Positions 7,241 through 15,698 are shown, counted from the first letter of the stretch. The stretch: DNA of 39,464 nucleotides from Massilia sp. (GCA_025359245.1 JANYGW010000120.1:1-39464); one strand, 5' to 3'. A program made the numbers and translations. The notes: generated by a model from the sequence alone, not told the origin.

Positions 7241-10200
7241 ATGACCAGACTTGTTTCATCCGTCAGCAGTTCCTTGCACGCCAGCAAAGCGCGTGCCTTA
7301 CTCGCCAGGGCCGGCGCGCTGCTGGCGCTGGCCGCGGCACTGTTCGGCCCGGCGCCGCCGGCCGCCGCCGTCGCGCTGGTAACGCTGAGCACCCCGACAC
7401 CGTCGGCGCACGCGAACAGCACCATGCTGGTCGATATCTGGGTCCAGGGTTTGCAGCAGGCAGGCACCCAGAACCTGCTGGGCGCCTTCGCCATGGATCT
7501 CCTATTCGATCCCAGGCTCAGCTTCCTGCCAGGGTCGACCACCTTGTATGGCGCCCTGGGCGACGTGTTCGGCGGCGAGGCTGTGGTCGGATCGGCGCCG
7601 CTCGCCCCCGGCCGCTTCAGTTTTTACGAAATCTCCCTGCTTGAAGGGCGCTTTGCCACATGCACCTTCTGCGACGGCCCCTACCTGGAGGATCTGCAGT
7701 CGGACCGCTTCAGGGTGGCAACGCTGGCGTTCTTCATTCCCTTTAGCGCCGGCGAGAGCACGCTGCGTTTTTCCGCCGACAACATCGTGCTCAGCGACGA
7801 TGCCGGCGCCGCATTGCCGGCCGGGCCGACGGCGCCGCTGTTCGTCACGGTCGCCGAGCCTGGCACCATCGCACTGGCCGCCCTCGCCCTGCTGGGGATC
7901 GCGCTCGGCCGGCGCCGGCCGCGCCTGCTCATTCCTGGCCTGCTGCTGTACTGCGCCGCGCAGGCCCAGGTGTATCAGATACCACTCCGGTTGCGCACGC
8001 TGCAATTGCCAAGCGGACAGGTCGCCGCCGGGGCCGCGGCCCTTGCCGGCGCGCCGCGCAGCTATTTGATCGTCCAGTTCGACCACAGCCCCGGCGCCCA
8101 GTCGCTGGCGGGCATGGCGGCTGCCGGCATCCGGCCGCTGTCATTTCTGTATAACAATGCGTGGATCTGCAGCGTGGACGGCGGCGCATTGACGCCAGCG
8201 ACGGTGGCGCGCTTCGGCATTGCCGCCAGCACGCCCTGGCTGGCCGAGTACAAATTGAGCGCAAGCTTGCAGCAACAGCGCTCCCCTGCTTGGGCCAAGG
8301 ATGGCGACGGCAAGCTCAGGCTCGTGGTGCGCTTCTTCAGCGACGCCGCGCCGGCGCACATCAAGGCCTTGCTCGACAGCGTAGCGGCCAGCGGCAGCGC
8401 CCAGCCGGGCGCCGCCCCGGTCTGGCACATCACCATCGCACCGGCCCAGGTGCCGGCGCTGGCCGCGCTGGCCCAGGTGGAATCGATCGCCGAGGGGCCA
8501 CCCCCCTTCATGCCGCTCAACGATGGCAGCCGTGCGCTGTCGGCGGTGGATGCGGTGCAGGCGGCCGACCTGAGCCAGACGCCGCCGCGCTACCGGGGCT
8601 TGTCGGGACGCGGGATTATCCTGGCGGTCTCGGAGGCAGTCGTCGACAGCCATCCCGACTTCAACGAGCATGATGCCGCCGGCAACGTCACCACCAGCCG
8701 GGTCCTCAATTCATTGGGCGGCGGCGACCTGCACGGCCAGCATGTGGCCGGCACGATCGGCGGCAACGGCTGGAACAGCAGCCGGGGCATCAACCGCGGC
8801 CAGCCTTTCCAGTGGCGCGGCATGGCGCCCGAATCGACCCTGGTGTCCTATGATGGCTATGACGACTTTGCTGTGGATGCAAGCAATCATTCCTACGTGA
8901 TGAGTGATGGCCAATACGACAGCTGGACCCAATCGGTGGACGACGCCGTCAAGGGCCGCGCCGGCGCGGCCAGACGCCGGCCCCACGTCTGGGCTGCCGG
9001 CAACGAGGGCTTCATCCCGGAATATACGCGGGAGCGCGGCTACTATTCGATCTTGGCGCCGGCCAAGAATGCGCTGGTGGTCGGCGCGGTCAACGCCAAC
9101 GATGCTGCGCTGGCCGTGTTCAGCAGCCTCGGTCCCACCTTCGACGGGCGCGTCAAGCCCGACGTCGTCGCCGCCGGCTGCCGCAATACCTTCGCTCCCG
9201 CGTTCGATTTCGATGCCCAGGTCAGTGTCGAAATCGACTATCTGCGCATCTATGACCCGGATGCCGGCGCCGCCGGCCCGAGCTGCGCGGCAGTGCCCGA
9301 CAGCGGCGCCGCGCGGCCTGCCTATTGCTGGGAATTCAATCGGGACGGCAACGCCGAAGGCTGGTTCGACGACGAGTTCCAGAACATCGAGCGGCGCCGG
9401 GTTGCCGCCGGCGCGCTGGCGTTCGACATCAAGCCCCTGGCCCAAGCGGGCGGCGAGCATGCGTTCGGCTTCGTCAAGAACCTGGCGCTCGACAGCGGCG
9501 CGCGCCAGTTTGTCGAAATGCGCTACCGGATCGCGCCGGTCGCCGCACCGTTTAGCGCCATGGCCAACTTGTTCTGGCGCCGCGGCGGCAGCAGCGAGTA
9601 TGTCGACGGCGAACTGGAAGGGACGGTGCGCGCCGACGGCCAGTTCCATGTCCTCTCGCTGCCGGTCGGGCAATTGGGCATGGCGCGCGGCCCCAACGGA
9701 CCGACCGGCGTGCGCGGCTGGACCGGCACGCTCACTGCGTTGCGCCTCGATCCGCTCTACAGCACCGGGATCCGCTCCACCTCCAGCGAGGACGGCGCCT
9801 ATTATTCGAATTGCGGCACCAGCATGGCCGCGCCGGTCGTCACCGGCATTACCGCCCTGTTGCTGCAGCGCATACGCCAGGACTACGGCATCGACCTGGC
9901 CGGCGCGCCGCCGCTGCCGTCGACCACCAAGGCGGTGCTGATCCAGACCGCGACCGACCTGGTGCATGAAACGGCCAATCCGCGCGACCCGGCCAACCCC
10001 GACACCGGCACGCCCGTGCTCTACCACAAGGGACCGGATTTCGCGACCGGCTACGGCCTGGTCAACGCGCGCGCCGCCGACGCGCTGCTCACCGGCGGCC
10101 AATCATTCAACTGCAGCGCAGCGGGCCACCCGGTGTGCGAGTCGCAGCTCGGCAGCAGCGCCAAGCGCGAAGTATTCGGGTTCCGCGTCTTGCCCGGCTT

Positions 10201-10822
10201 CGATGAGCTGAAAGTCACGCTGGCATGGGACGACACCAGCGGCAATCCGGCGCTGCGCGGTACCACGCCGATGCTGGTCAACGACCTCGACCTGGTGCTG
10301 ATCGATCCGCAAGGCGTGGCCCACCATGCCTGGCGCGCCACCCCGCCGCCGATCGCGCCCTGCCGGGTTGAACCTGACTGCAGCATCAACGATCCGATCG
10401 CGCCAGCCGACATCGTCGCCGCCGGGCGCGGGCGCGACCACCTGAACAATGTCGAACAGGTGCAGGTCGACCAACCGCTGGCCGGCAACTGGCGCCTCCT
10501 GGTCGAGGGTTACAATCTGCAAGACCAGAGCGCGCCGCAGCGTTATTCGTTGGCGGCCTCGGCGCATGGCTACGTGGCGCCGGATCCGGCCATCCGCACC
10601 CTCGCACCGCTCGCGGTGGCAAGGGTGAACGTGGACGCCGCCGACCTGAACGGAGACGGCTGCGTCGATCGCGCCGACCTGGCCTTGCTCACCGCCAACC
10701 TGAACGAGCCGGCGCCGCACAATGGCGCTTATGACCTCAACGGCGACGAGCGCACCGATATCGCCGATGCGCGCTACCTTGCCACCAAGTTCAGCCGGCC
10801 AAAAGGCGCGGCCTGTCAGTAG
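7241..10822 (+). CDS. Cohesin-like/PEP-CTERM/subtilisin-like protease/dockerin fusion
   Basis: 1193 residues from ATG 7241 (GGGAG five bases upstream; the frame could open at TTG 7199 without a site). Residues 1-42 form a signal peptide. About 43-200 look like a cohesin-type beta domain of PEP-CTERM proteins. A PEP-CTERM signal follows (VAEPGT 204-209, a membrane helix, RRRPR 224-228), where such proteins normally stop. The frame instead continues into a second signal-like segment (229-245, LYCAAQAQ), a propeptide-like region and an S8 protease. His498 (HGQHVAGT), Asn588 (AAGNEG) and Ser861 (GTSMAAP) are present. The usual Asp motif reads AVSEAVVDSHPDF (462-474), so the Asp position is Ser464 or Glu465. 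About 200 residues (650-855) are inserted before the Ser. Two Ca-binding dockerin loops close the protein (DLNGDG at 1135, DLNGDE at 1165). It could be two genes fused in frame. Confidence 0.85.
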   Translation: MTRLVSSVSSSLHASKARALLARAGALLALAAALFGPAPPAAAVALVTLSTPTPSAHANSTMLVDIWVQGLQQAGTQNLLGAFAMDLLFDPRLSFLPGSTTLYGALGDVFGGEAVVGSAPLAPGRFSFYEISLLEGRFATCTFCDGPYLEDLQSDRFRVATLAFFIPFSAGESTLRFSADNIVLSDDAGAALPAGPTAPLFVTVAEPGTIALAALALLGIALGRRRPRLLIPGLLLYCAAQAQVYQIPLRLRTLQLPSGQVAAGAAALAGAPRSYLIVQFDHSPGAQSLAGMAAAGIRPLSFLYNNAWICSVDGGALTPATVARFGIAASTPWLAEYKLSASLQQQRSPAWAKDGDGKLRLVVRFFSDAAPAHIKALLDSVAASGSAQPGAAPVWHITIAPAQVPALAALAQVESIAEGPPPFMPLNDGSRALSAVDAVQAADLSQTPPRYRGLSGRGIILAVSEAVVDSHPDFNEHDAAGNVTTSRVLNSLGGGDLHGQHVAGTIGGNGWNSSRGINRGQPFQWRGMAPESTLVSYDGYDDFAVDASNHSYVMSDGQYDSWTQSVDDAVKGRAGAARRRPHVWAAGNEGFIPEYTRERGYYSILAPAKNALVVGAVNANDAALAVFSSLGPTFDGRVKPDVVAAGCRNTFAPAFDFDAQVSVEIDYLRIYDPDAGAAGPSCAAVPDSGAARPAYCWEFNRDGNAEGWFDDEFQNIERRRVAAGALAFDIKPLAQAGGEHAFGFVKNLALDSGARQFVEMRYRIAPVAAPFSAMANLFWRRGGSSEYVDGELEGTVRADGQFHVLSLPVGQLGMARGPNGPTGVRGWTGTLTALRLDPLYSTGIRSTSSEDGAYYSNCGTSMAAPVVTGITALLLQRIRQDYGIDLAGAPPLPSTTKAVLIQTATDLVHETANPRDPANPDTGTPVLYHKGPDFATGYGLVNARAADALLTGGQSFNCSAAGHPVCESQLGSSAKREVFGFRVLPGFDELKVTLAWDDTSGNPALRGTTPMLVNDLDLVLIDPQGVAHHAWRATPPPIAPCRVEPDCSINDPIAPADIVAAGRGRDHLNNVEQVQVDQPLAGNWRLLVEGYNLQDQSAPQRYSLAASAHGYVAPDPAIRTLAPLAVARVNVDAADLNGDGCVDRADLALLTANLNEPAPHNGAYDLNGDERTDIADARYLATKFSRPKGAACQ

Positions 10823-10829
10823 CGCCTGA

Positions 10830-11981
10830 TCAGGCTGGCCTGTTGCGTGGCGGCGGCGGGCCGTCGAGCAGCGGGCTGTAGCCCGGGAACGTCATGCGCA
10901 GGATGCGCAGCAGCGTGGTGCCGAACTGGCGCGTCAGCGAGCCGGTGTTGTACGGCAGCTTGTAGCGCGCACACAGGGCCTGCACCCGCGGCGCCACTTC
11001 CGGATAGCGGTTGCTCGGCATGTCCGGAAACAGGTGATGCTCGATCTGGTGGCTCAGGTTCCCGCTCATCACATGGAACAGCTTTCCCCCGCCGATATTG
11101 CAGGAACCCAGCAACTGGCGCACATACCAGCGCGCCCGGCTCTCGTTCTCGACCTCTTCTTTGGTGAACACGTGCACGTCCATCGGGAAGTGGCCGCAAA
11201 AGATGATCAGGTAGGTCCACAGATTGCGGATGATGTTGGCCACCGCATTGGCGCCGCACACATACAGGAACAAGGGCCCGGCCAGCAGCGGAAACAGGAT
11301 GTAGTCCTTGAGGACCTGGCGCAGCATTTTTTCGCGCGTGCGCAGCCACATCGGGCGCACGCTGGCCCAGCTCTGCCGCCCCGACAGTACGCGCCCCAGC
11401 TCCAGCTCCTGGATCGCGATGCCCCATTCGAACAGCAGCGCCAGCAACAGCGCATACACCGGATTGCCAAGATTGAAGGGCTTCCAGCGCTGGTTCGAAA
11501 ACAGGCGCAGCAAGCCATAGCCGCCCACGTCGGCGTCCTTGCCGAATACATTGGTCCAGGTATGGTGCTTGACGTTGTGCGAATGTTTCCACTGGTCGGA
11601 CGGGCATACGTGATCCCATTCCCAGCTGCCCGACTGGATCGCCGGATCGCGCAGCCAGTCCCATTGGGCGTGTGAAATATTGTGGCCGATCTCCATGTTC
11701 TCGAGGATCTTGGCGCAGCCCAGCATCAGCGTACCGAGCGCGATCACCGGCCAGAACAAGTGCCAGCCTGCCGCCGCGTAACCCCATTGCGGCAGCAGCG
11801 CCAGGCTGGCGTAGATGACCACGCGTCCGCCCAGCGCCATGCTGCGCTGGATCTTGATCAGGCGGTGGATATAGCGCGCATCGCGTTCGCCGCGGCTGTC
11901 CATCACTTCGTTGCGGATGGCTTCAATTTCGCGGCCGAATTCTGCGATGTCGGCAGACGTCAGGTGGGCGGGTATCGACAT
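10830..11981 (-). CDS. Membrane fatty-acid desaturase (DesB/DesA3-like)
   Basis: 383 residues starting at MSIPAHL (11981); an upstream in-frame start at 12083 would overlap the reductase and lacks support. The three diiron histidine boxes are complete: HNISH (100-104), HNVKHH (135-140) and HQIEHH (311-316). Hydrophobic pairs lie around 52-92 and 225-262. The HQIEHH box and length fit acyl-CoA or phospholipid-acyl desaturases of the DesB/DesA3 group, which insert a cis double bond using O2 and electrons from a partner reductase. The partner is encoded just upstream with a 31-base gap, so the two form an operon. It ends only 7 bases from the convergent protease fusion gene. The palindrome GCCTGATCAGGC (10824-10835) spans both gene ends. 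Confidence 0.92.
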   Translation of the reverse strand: MSIPAHLTSADIAEFGREIEAIRNEVMDSRGERDARYIHRLIKIQRSMALGGRVVIYASLALLPQWGYAAAGWHLFWPVIALGTLMLGCAKILENMEIGHNISHAQWDWLRDPAIQSGSWEWDHVCPSDQWKHSHNVKHHTWTNVFGKDADVGGYGLLRLFSNQRWKPFNLGNPVYALLLALLFEWGIAIQELELGRVLSGRQSWASVRPMWLRTREKMLRQVLKDYILFPLLAGPLFLYVCGANAVANIIRNLWTYLIIFCGHFPMDVHVFTKEEVENESRARWYVRQLLGSCNIGGGKLFHVMSGNLSHQIEHHLFPDMPSNRYPEVAPRVQALCARYKLPYNTGSLTRQFGTTLLRILRMTFPGYSPLLDGPPPPRNRPA

Positions 11982-12012
11982 GGGGGGGTCCAGTTCAAAC
12001 GGTGATGGTGAA

Positions 12013-13104
12013 TTACAAGGCCAGTTCGACGTCGCCGACCGCGGCGCACACGCACACCTGCACGGTGTCGCCGGCTTCCGCAATCAGGCTGCCGGTGCGC
12101 AGGTCGCGCACGCAGCCGCTGACGAGCGTGGTGTTGCAGCCGTGGCAGATACCCATGCGGCAGCCGTGCGCGGGATTGAGGCCGGCGTCTTCGGCCACGC
12201 GCAGCAGGTTGGTACAGCCGTCCGACAGCGCCGCGACCTGGCTGCCGGCGAAGAACACGCGGCCTTCCCTGACGCCGCTGGCGGGCATGGCGGCCACCTT
12301 GGCGCGAAAGCGCTCCACATGCAGCTGGCGCGACAGGCCAGCTGCGGCCCAGTGGGCCTCGACCGCGTCGAGCAGGCTGGCCGGGCCGCAGGCCCACACT
12401 TCGCGCTCGCGCCAGTCGGGGCATGCCGCTTCCAGCTGCGCCGGATTGAAGTGGACGCTGGCCGCCTGTTCGCTGGCGCGCGTGTAGTACTTGTGCAGGT
12501 GGTAGTGCGGCTGGCCCGCCTGCATCTGCTGCAGTTCGTCGCCGAAGATGACGTCCAGTGCATGCGGCGCATAGTGCATGTGCGTCACGTCGGGGATGAC
12601 TTCGTATTCCATCACGTAGCTGCGCAACATGCTCATCACCGGGGTAATCCCGCTGCCGGCGGTGATGAACAGCGGATGCACCGGCATCGATTCGGGCATC
12701 ACGAACTCGCCCTGCGGCTCGCCCAGCGGCAGGTAGCTGCCGACCTTGACGTTGCGCGCCAGGTGCTGCGACACGCGTCCGCCCTGGATCGCCTTGATGG
12801 TCACGGTGATGCAGCCATCGCTGCGCGCAGGGGCCGATGAAATCGAATAGGTGCGGGTATGCCGCTTGCCGTCGATCGGCACACCGACCCGCACGAACTG
12901 GCCGGCCCGGTGGCTGCGCCAACCGCTGCCCGGACGCAAGGTCAGCGTGCGGGTGTCGGCGGTGTCGTCCCACACGCTGACCACGCGTGCCTTCAGTTCC
13001 TGCTCGGTCCACAGCGGATTGACCAGTTCAAGATAGTGCGAGTGGCGCAGCGGGTAGGCGAACATGTCCGCCAGGCTGGTGATTGCGGTGCGAATCGAAG
13101 TCAT
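12013..13104 (-). CDS. Ferredoxin-NAD(P) reductase with C-terminal [2Fe-2S] domain (DesC-like)
   Basis: 363 residues. An FAD-binding barrel (about 36-135) carries RTYSISS (84-90). An NAD(P)-binding domain (about 143-260) contains ITAGSGITPVMSML and WACGPASLLDA. A plant-type ferredoxin domain (about 280-363) has Cys315, Cys320 and Cys323 (CRMGICHGC) plus a distal Cys at 351 or 353. This is the electron-transfer chain used by DesC and Rv3230c-type reductases to feed a membrane desaturase, which here is the next gene. The N-terminal 35 residues (PLRHSHYLELVNPLW) are also typical of these partners. Transcription likely starts in the intergenic region shared with the divergent TetR gene and is controlled by it. 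Confidence 0.93.
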   Translation of the reverse strand: MTSIRTAITSLADMFAYPLRHSHYLELVNPLWTEQELKARVVSVWDDTADTRTLTLRPGSGWRSHRAGQFVRVGVPIDGKRHTRTYSISSAPARSDGCITVTIKAIQGGRVSQHLARNVKVGSYLPLGEPQGEFVMPESMPVHPLFITAGSGITPVMSMLRSYVMEYEVIPDVTHMHYAPHALDVIFGDELQQMQAGQPHYHLHKYYTRASEQAASVHFNPAQLEAACPDWREREVWACGPASLLDAVEAHWAAAGLSRQLHVERFRAKVAAMPASGVREGRVFFAGSQVAALSDGCTNLLRVAEDAGLNPAHGCRMGICHGCNTTLVSGCVRDLRTGSLIAEAGDTVQVCVCAAVGDVELAL

Positions 13105-13135
13105 TGTCAGGCCATGGAGTTCTCAACAGCCTGCA

Positions 13136-13156
13136 TTGTGTACAGTTGTCCACTGA
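13136..13156 (+). promoter_or_regulatory. Candidate TetR operator, reductase side
   Basis: TTGTGTACAGTTGTCCACTGA lies 31 bases upstream of the reductase start. The first ten bases recur as an exact inverted copy at 13255-13264, and TGT follows after one base in both. Position and repetition fit an operator for the adjacent FabR/DesT-like regulator. Confidence 0.5.
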
Positions 13157-13246
13157 GAGTCAAGAATTGTGGCCAGATTTAGAGGCGAACCTCTGATTCG
13201 CACCATGCGTCATAGCGGGAATTGCCATCAATGGCGTGTAGAATAC

Positions 13247-13266
13247 TGTAACACCTGTACACAACA
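13247..13266 (-). promoter_or_regulatory. Candidate TetR operator, regulator side
   Basis: Contains CTGTACACAA (13255-13264), the reverse complement of the first ten bases of the site at 13136, and TGTA-N7-TACA symmetry (13247-13261). It ends about 8 bases before the regulator's ATG at 13274, so binding would block the regulator's own expression. Confidence 0.5.
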
Positions 13267-13273
13267 ACCGACC

Positions 13274-13927
13274 ATGCCCGACCTTGACACCCCTACCCGC
13301 AGCGATCGCAAAGCCGTCACCCACAAGGCGCTGCTGCATGCCGCGCTGACGCTGGTCGGTGAAGGCCGCAGCTTTTCCAGCATCGCGCTGCGCGAGATCG
13401 CGCGCCAGGCGGGCATCGTGCCGAACGCGTTCTACCGGCACTTTCGCAATACCGATGAACTGGGCCTGGAACTGGTGGAGGAAGTGGGCATCACGCTGCG
13501 CCGCCTGCTGCGCGAGGCGCGCCAGGTGGAACTGGCCCAGGGTGACATCCTGCGCCGCTCGGTGCAGGTCTACCAGAATTACGTGAAGGCGAACCGGCTG
13601 CAATTTCTGTTCATCGCCAGCGAGCGTTCCGGCGGCAGCCGCATCCTGCGCCTGGCGATCCGCAACGACGTGACCCATTTCACCAACGAGATGGCGCAGG
13701 ATTTCCGCACTTTGGGGTTATACAAGGACTTGCCGACGGCGCGCCTGCAGATGGTGTGCGGGCTGATCGTGATGACCATGCTGGCCGCCGCCACCGACAT
13801 CCTCGACCTGCCGCCGGAGCAGCCGCTGCTGGAAAACGAGATGGCGGAAAATTTCGTGCGCCAGCTGAAGGTGATCCTGCTGGGCGCCGGACAGTGGCGC
13901 GAGACTCTACCTGTAGCCGCTGCATGA
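13274..13927 (+). CDS. TetR-family repressor of unsaturated fatty-acid synthesis (FabR/DesT-like)
   Basis: 217 residues. The N-terminal helix-turn-helix (about 15-65) contains ALTLVGEGRSFSSIALREIARQAGIVPNAFYRHF in two adjoining pieces, closely following FabR and DesT, including the conserved VPxAFYRHF and DELGLxLV after it. The C-terminal ligand domain carries FLFIASERSGGS, also seen in that group. FabR and DesT sense saturated versus unsaturated acyl-CoA or acyl-ACP and control desaturase genes. Divergent placement from a desaturase-reductase pair matches the DesT-DesC-DesB arrangement of Pseudomonas. ATG 13274 has no clear Shine-Dalgarno; an upstream frame to 13169 is open but would swallow both candidate operators. 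Its TGA overlaps the ATG of the HEAT-repeat gene. Confidence 0.88.
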   Translation: MPDLDTPTRSDRKAVTHKALLHAALTLVGEGRSFSSIALREIARQAGIVPNAFYRHFRNTDELGLELVEEVGITLRRLLREARQVELAQGDILRRSVQVYQNYVKANRLQFLFIASERSGGSRILRLAIRNDVTHFTNEMAQDFRTLGLYKDLPTARLQMVCGLIVMTMLAAATDILDLPPEQPLLENEMAENFVRQLKVILLGAGQWRETLPVAAA

Positions 13928-15315
13928 ATATTTTTACAGCCCTGTTTCAGCGAGTAAAGCCAACGGCCGAGCAAACCAACTCCGTGTATTTCAAACAGCT
14001 TCTGCAAGACGCCAAATCCAGCAACTCGATGCCGGACCTGATCCGATTCATGCGTGACTACAATGGCTACGTTCGCCAAGCCGCGATTGCGCGCAGCGTC
14101 ACGCTGGCAGATGCCGAACTGCTCCCGGAGATTGTGGAGCGGCTCAACGACTGGGTGCCGCAGGTGAGGGATGCAGCGCGGTCCGCAGTACTCACCTTGT
14201 TGCCGCTGATGCCGGCACAGCAAGTCATCGGACTACTTCCCGCGTTCATGAAATTGTATTCCGCTGGACGATCCGATCATCGCCAATGGCTAGCAGTCTG
14301 TGAACGCGATTTGTTGAAGTGGGTCCCCATCGACGACCTGGTTGCCGGCATCGAGAGCGCCGATATTAAAGTCGCGCGTGCCTGTTTCGACGTCTTGAGA
14401 CGCGCTGCCATGATGGATACGACAGCACTTATCCTCCTTGCGTTCAAGTCACGCCGCGATATCGTCATGACACTTCAGGCAGCTGGCTTGATCGGCACCC
14501 TGGCGCCGGAGGCGCAGGATGCGCTATACCACGCAGCCCTGGAGTCGCATTTCGGCGCCGTCCGAACGTTCGCCCTTCGCGCCTTGTTACGCCAACAGTT
14601 TGGGCAAGCTACCCGCGAGATTGCACTCAGCGTGCTGCGTGATCCTCAATCGTCGGTGCGCGGCGCGGCAATTGCACACCTGCTCGCGAATGAAGTCGTT
14701 GTCGACTCCTACTATCGAAACCTGCTTGCCGCTGCGTCGACATCCTCAACCGTCATTCGCATCTGCCTGAGCGAACTCGCAGGCATGCGCAACGGCGGCG
14801 ATGTCATGCTGGTGAAATCATTTCTGGCGAATCCCTTGATTTCAATTCGCACATCCGCCTACGCGGCGTGGATGAAACTGGCTGAGGGCGACAAGGACGA
14901 CATCGCGGGCCAGGCGCTGGCGGACGAAGCGCGCACAATCCGCAAAACGGCGCTCGAGATGACGAGGCGGCAAGGCGCCTTTCTTCCATTCGAGACGGTT
15001 TGCGTAGCCTTGATTGAGCGCCAGGATTGGGACCTGCTGTTGCAATTTGGGCAGTTCGAAAAATGGGACGGCCTCGAAGCGATTGTCCGGGTCGCCTTGG
15101 CAACAGGGCCGTCGCATGCCATCAGGCCGCAGCTGGCAAGCAGACTGACAACATGGATGAGACTAGCCGGCAGCTATACAAGGCCAAGACCCTCCCAGGC
15201 CGAATTCCTGCGGGGACCGCAGGCGACTGGCGTATTTGAAAGTATGGAACCGAAGGGCACCGACTTCGCCGCATTTCTGCGGAACGAGATTGCAATCGCG
15301 TTGGGAAAGCGTTAG
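13924..15315 (+). CDS. HEAT-repeat protein of unknown function
   Basis: 463 residues with no signal peptide. Roughly 30-residue helical pairs repeat from about 35 to 360, for example DYNGYVRQAAIARSV, WVPQVRDAARSAVLTLL, DPQSSVRGAAIAHLL and NPLISIRTSAYAAWM, each with the conserved V/I-R-x-x-A core of HEAT repeats. The tail (about 400-463) is different, ending ESMEPKGTDFAAFLRNEIAIAL. HEAT solenoids act as protein-binding scaffolds; no partner is evident here. ATG 13924 overlaps the TGA of the TetR gene (ATGA), so the two are probably translationally coupled. That is odd for a fatty-acid regulator. Codon use appears less GC-biased than in the neighbours, hinting at a separate origin. Confidence 0.8.
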   Translation: MNIFTALFQRVKPTAEQTNSVYFKQLLQDAKSSNSMPDLIRFMRDYNGYVRQAAIARSVTLADAELLPEIVERLNDWVPQVRDAARSAVLTLLPLMPAQQVIGLLPAFMKLYSAGRSDHRQWLAVCERDLLKWVPIDDLVAGIESADIKVARACFDVLRRAAMMDTTALILLAFKSRRDIVMTLQAAGLIGTLAPEAQDALYHAALESHFGAVRTFALRALLRQQFGQATREIALSVLRDPQSSVRGAAIAHLLANEVVVDSYYRNLLAAASTSSTVIRICLSELAGMRNGGDVMLVKSFLANPLISIRTSAYAAWMKLAEGDKDDIAGQALADEARTIRKTALEMTRRQGAFLPFETVCVALIERQDWDLLLQFGQFEKWDGLEAIVRVALATGPSHAIRPQLASRLTTWMRLAGSYTRPRPSQAEFLRGPQATGVFESMEPKGTDFAAFLRNEIAIALGKR

Positions 15316-15319
15316 TGGC

Positions 15320-15640
15320 CTATTCACTTTCGTCGACATCGGCGTCGTCGCTAAGCGCAAAGTCGCCGCGGGCTAATGCTTCCAGCAATTCGCCAGCCTG
15401 CTGCAAATAGCATTCGGGGACCAGGATGCGCACGCCGTCGACCGGCGCGGATGCCATGGCGCAGGCCTGGGCGAAATTGGCATCGGCCAGTACGGCCGGA
15501 ATTCCTGACGCAACCAAACGTCCCAGCACGAGATAAGCGTCGGTCGGGACGATGTTATGGACTACTGCGAACAAGTCACGGCCAGGGGTGGCTTCAATCT
15601 CGGTTGGGGCAGCCATGTCGCCATACAGCGCATTCTCCAT
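15320..15640 (-). CDS. DUF2007-like putative signal-transducing protein
   Basis: 106 residues from ATG 15640, with AGGGG about 5 bases upstream. The core (about 22-95) reads DLFAVVHNIVPTDAYLVLGRLVASGIPAVLAD, then GVRILVPECYLQQAGELLEALARGDF. This is the pattern of the DUF2007 family: a beta strand, the P-T-E/D-A helix, and the GV-R-V-x-V-P strand followed by a helix. These are small alpha/beta proteins related to the PII-like fold, with no settled function. The acidic C-terminus (SDDADVDESE) may be a flexible tail. It ends 4 bases from the convergent HEAT-repeat gene and is not clearly linked to the racemase operon to its right. Confidence 0.72.
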   Translation of the reverse strand: MENALYGDMAAPTEIEATPGRDLFAVVHNIVPTDAYLVLGRLVASGIPAVLADANFAQACAMASAPVDGVRILVPECYLQQAGELLEALARGDFALSDDADVDESE

Positions 15641-15698
15641 CGTAGCCCCTGGTCGATTGCTAATGAAACCAATACTACTCCTTGCGGAGCGAAATTGG

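Noticed and set aside
8711-10102. 463-codon minus-strand frame opposite the protease fusion
   Set aside because: Shadow of a high-GC gene: Gly/Ala/Arg/Val-rich with no domain, while the plus strand shows clear protease motifs.
10824-10835. GCCTGATCAGGC palindrome as a terminator between convergent genes
   Set aside because: No T-run on either side, and it overlaps both gene ends; kept only as a note.
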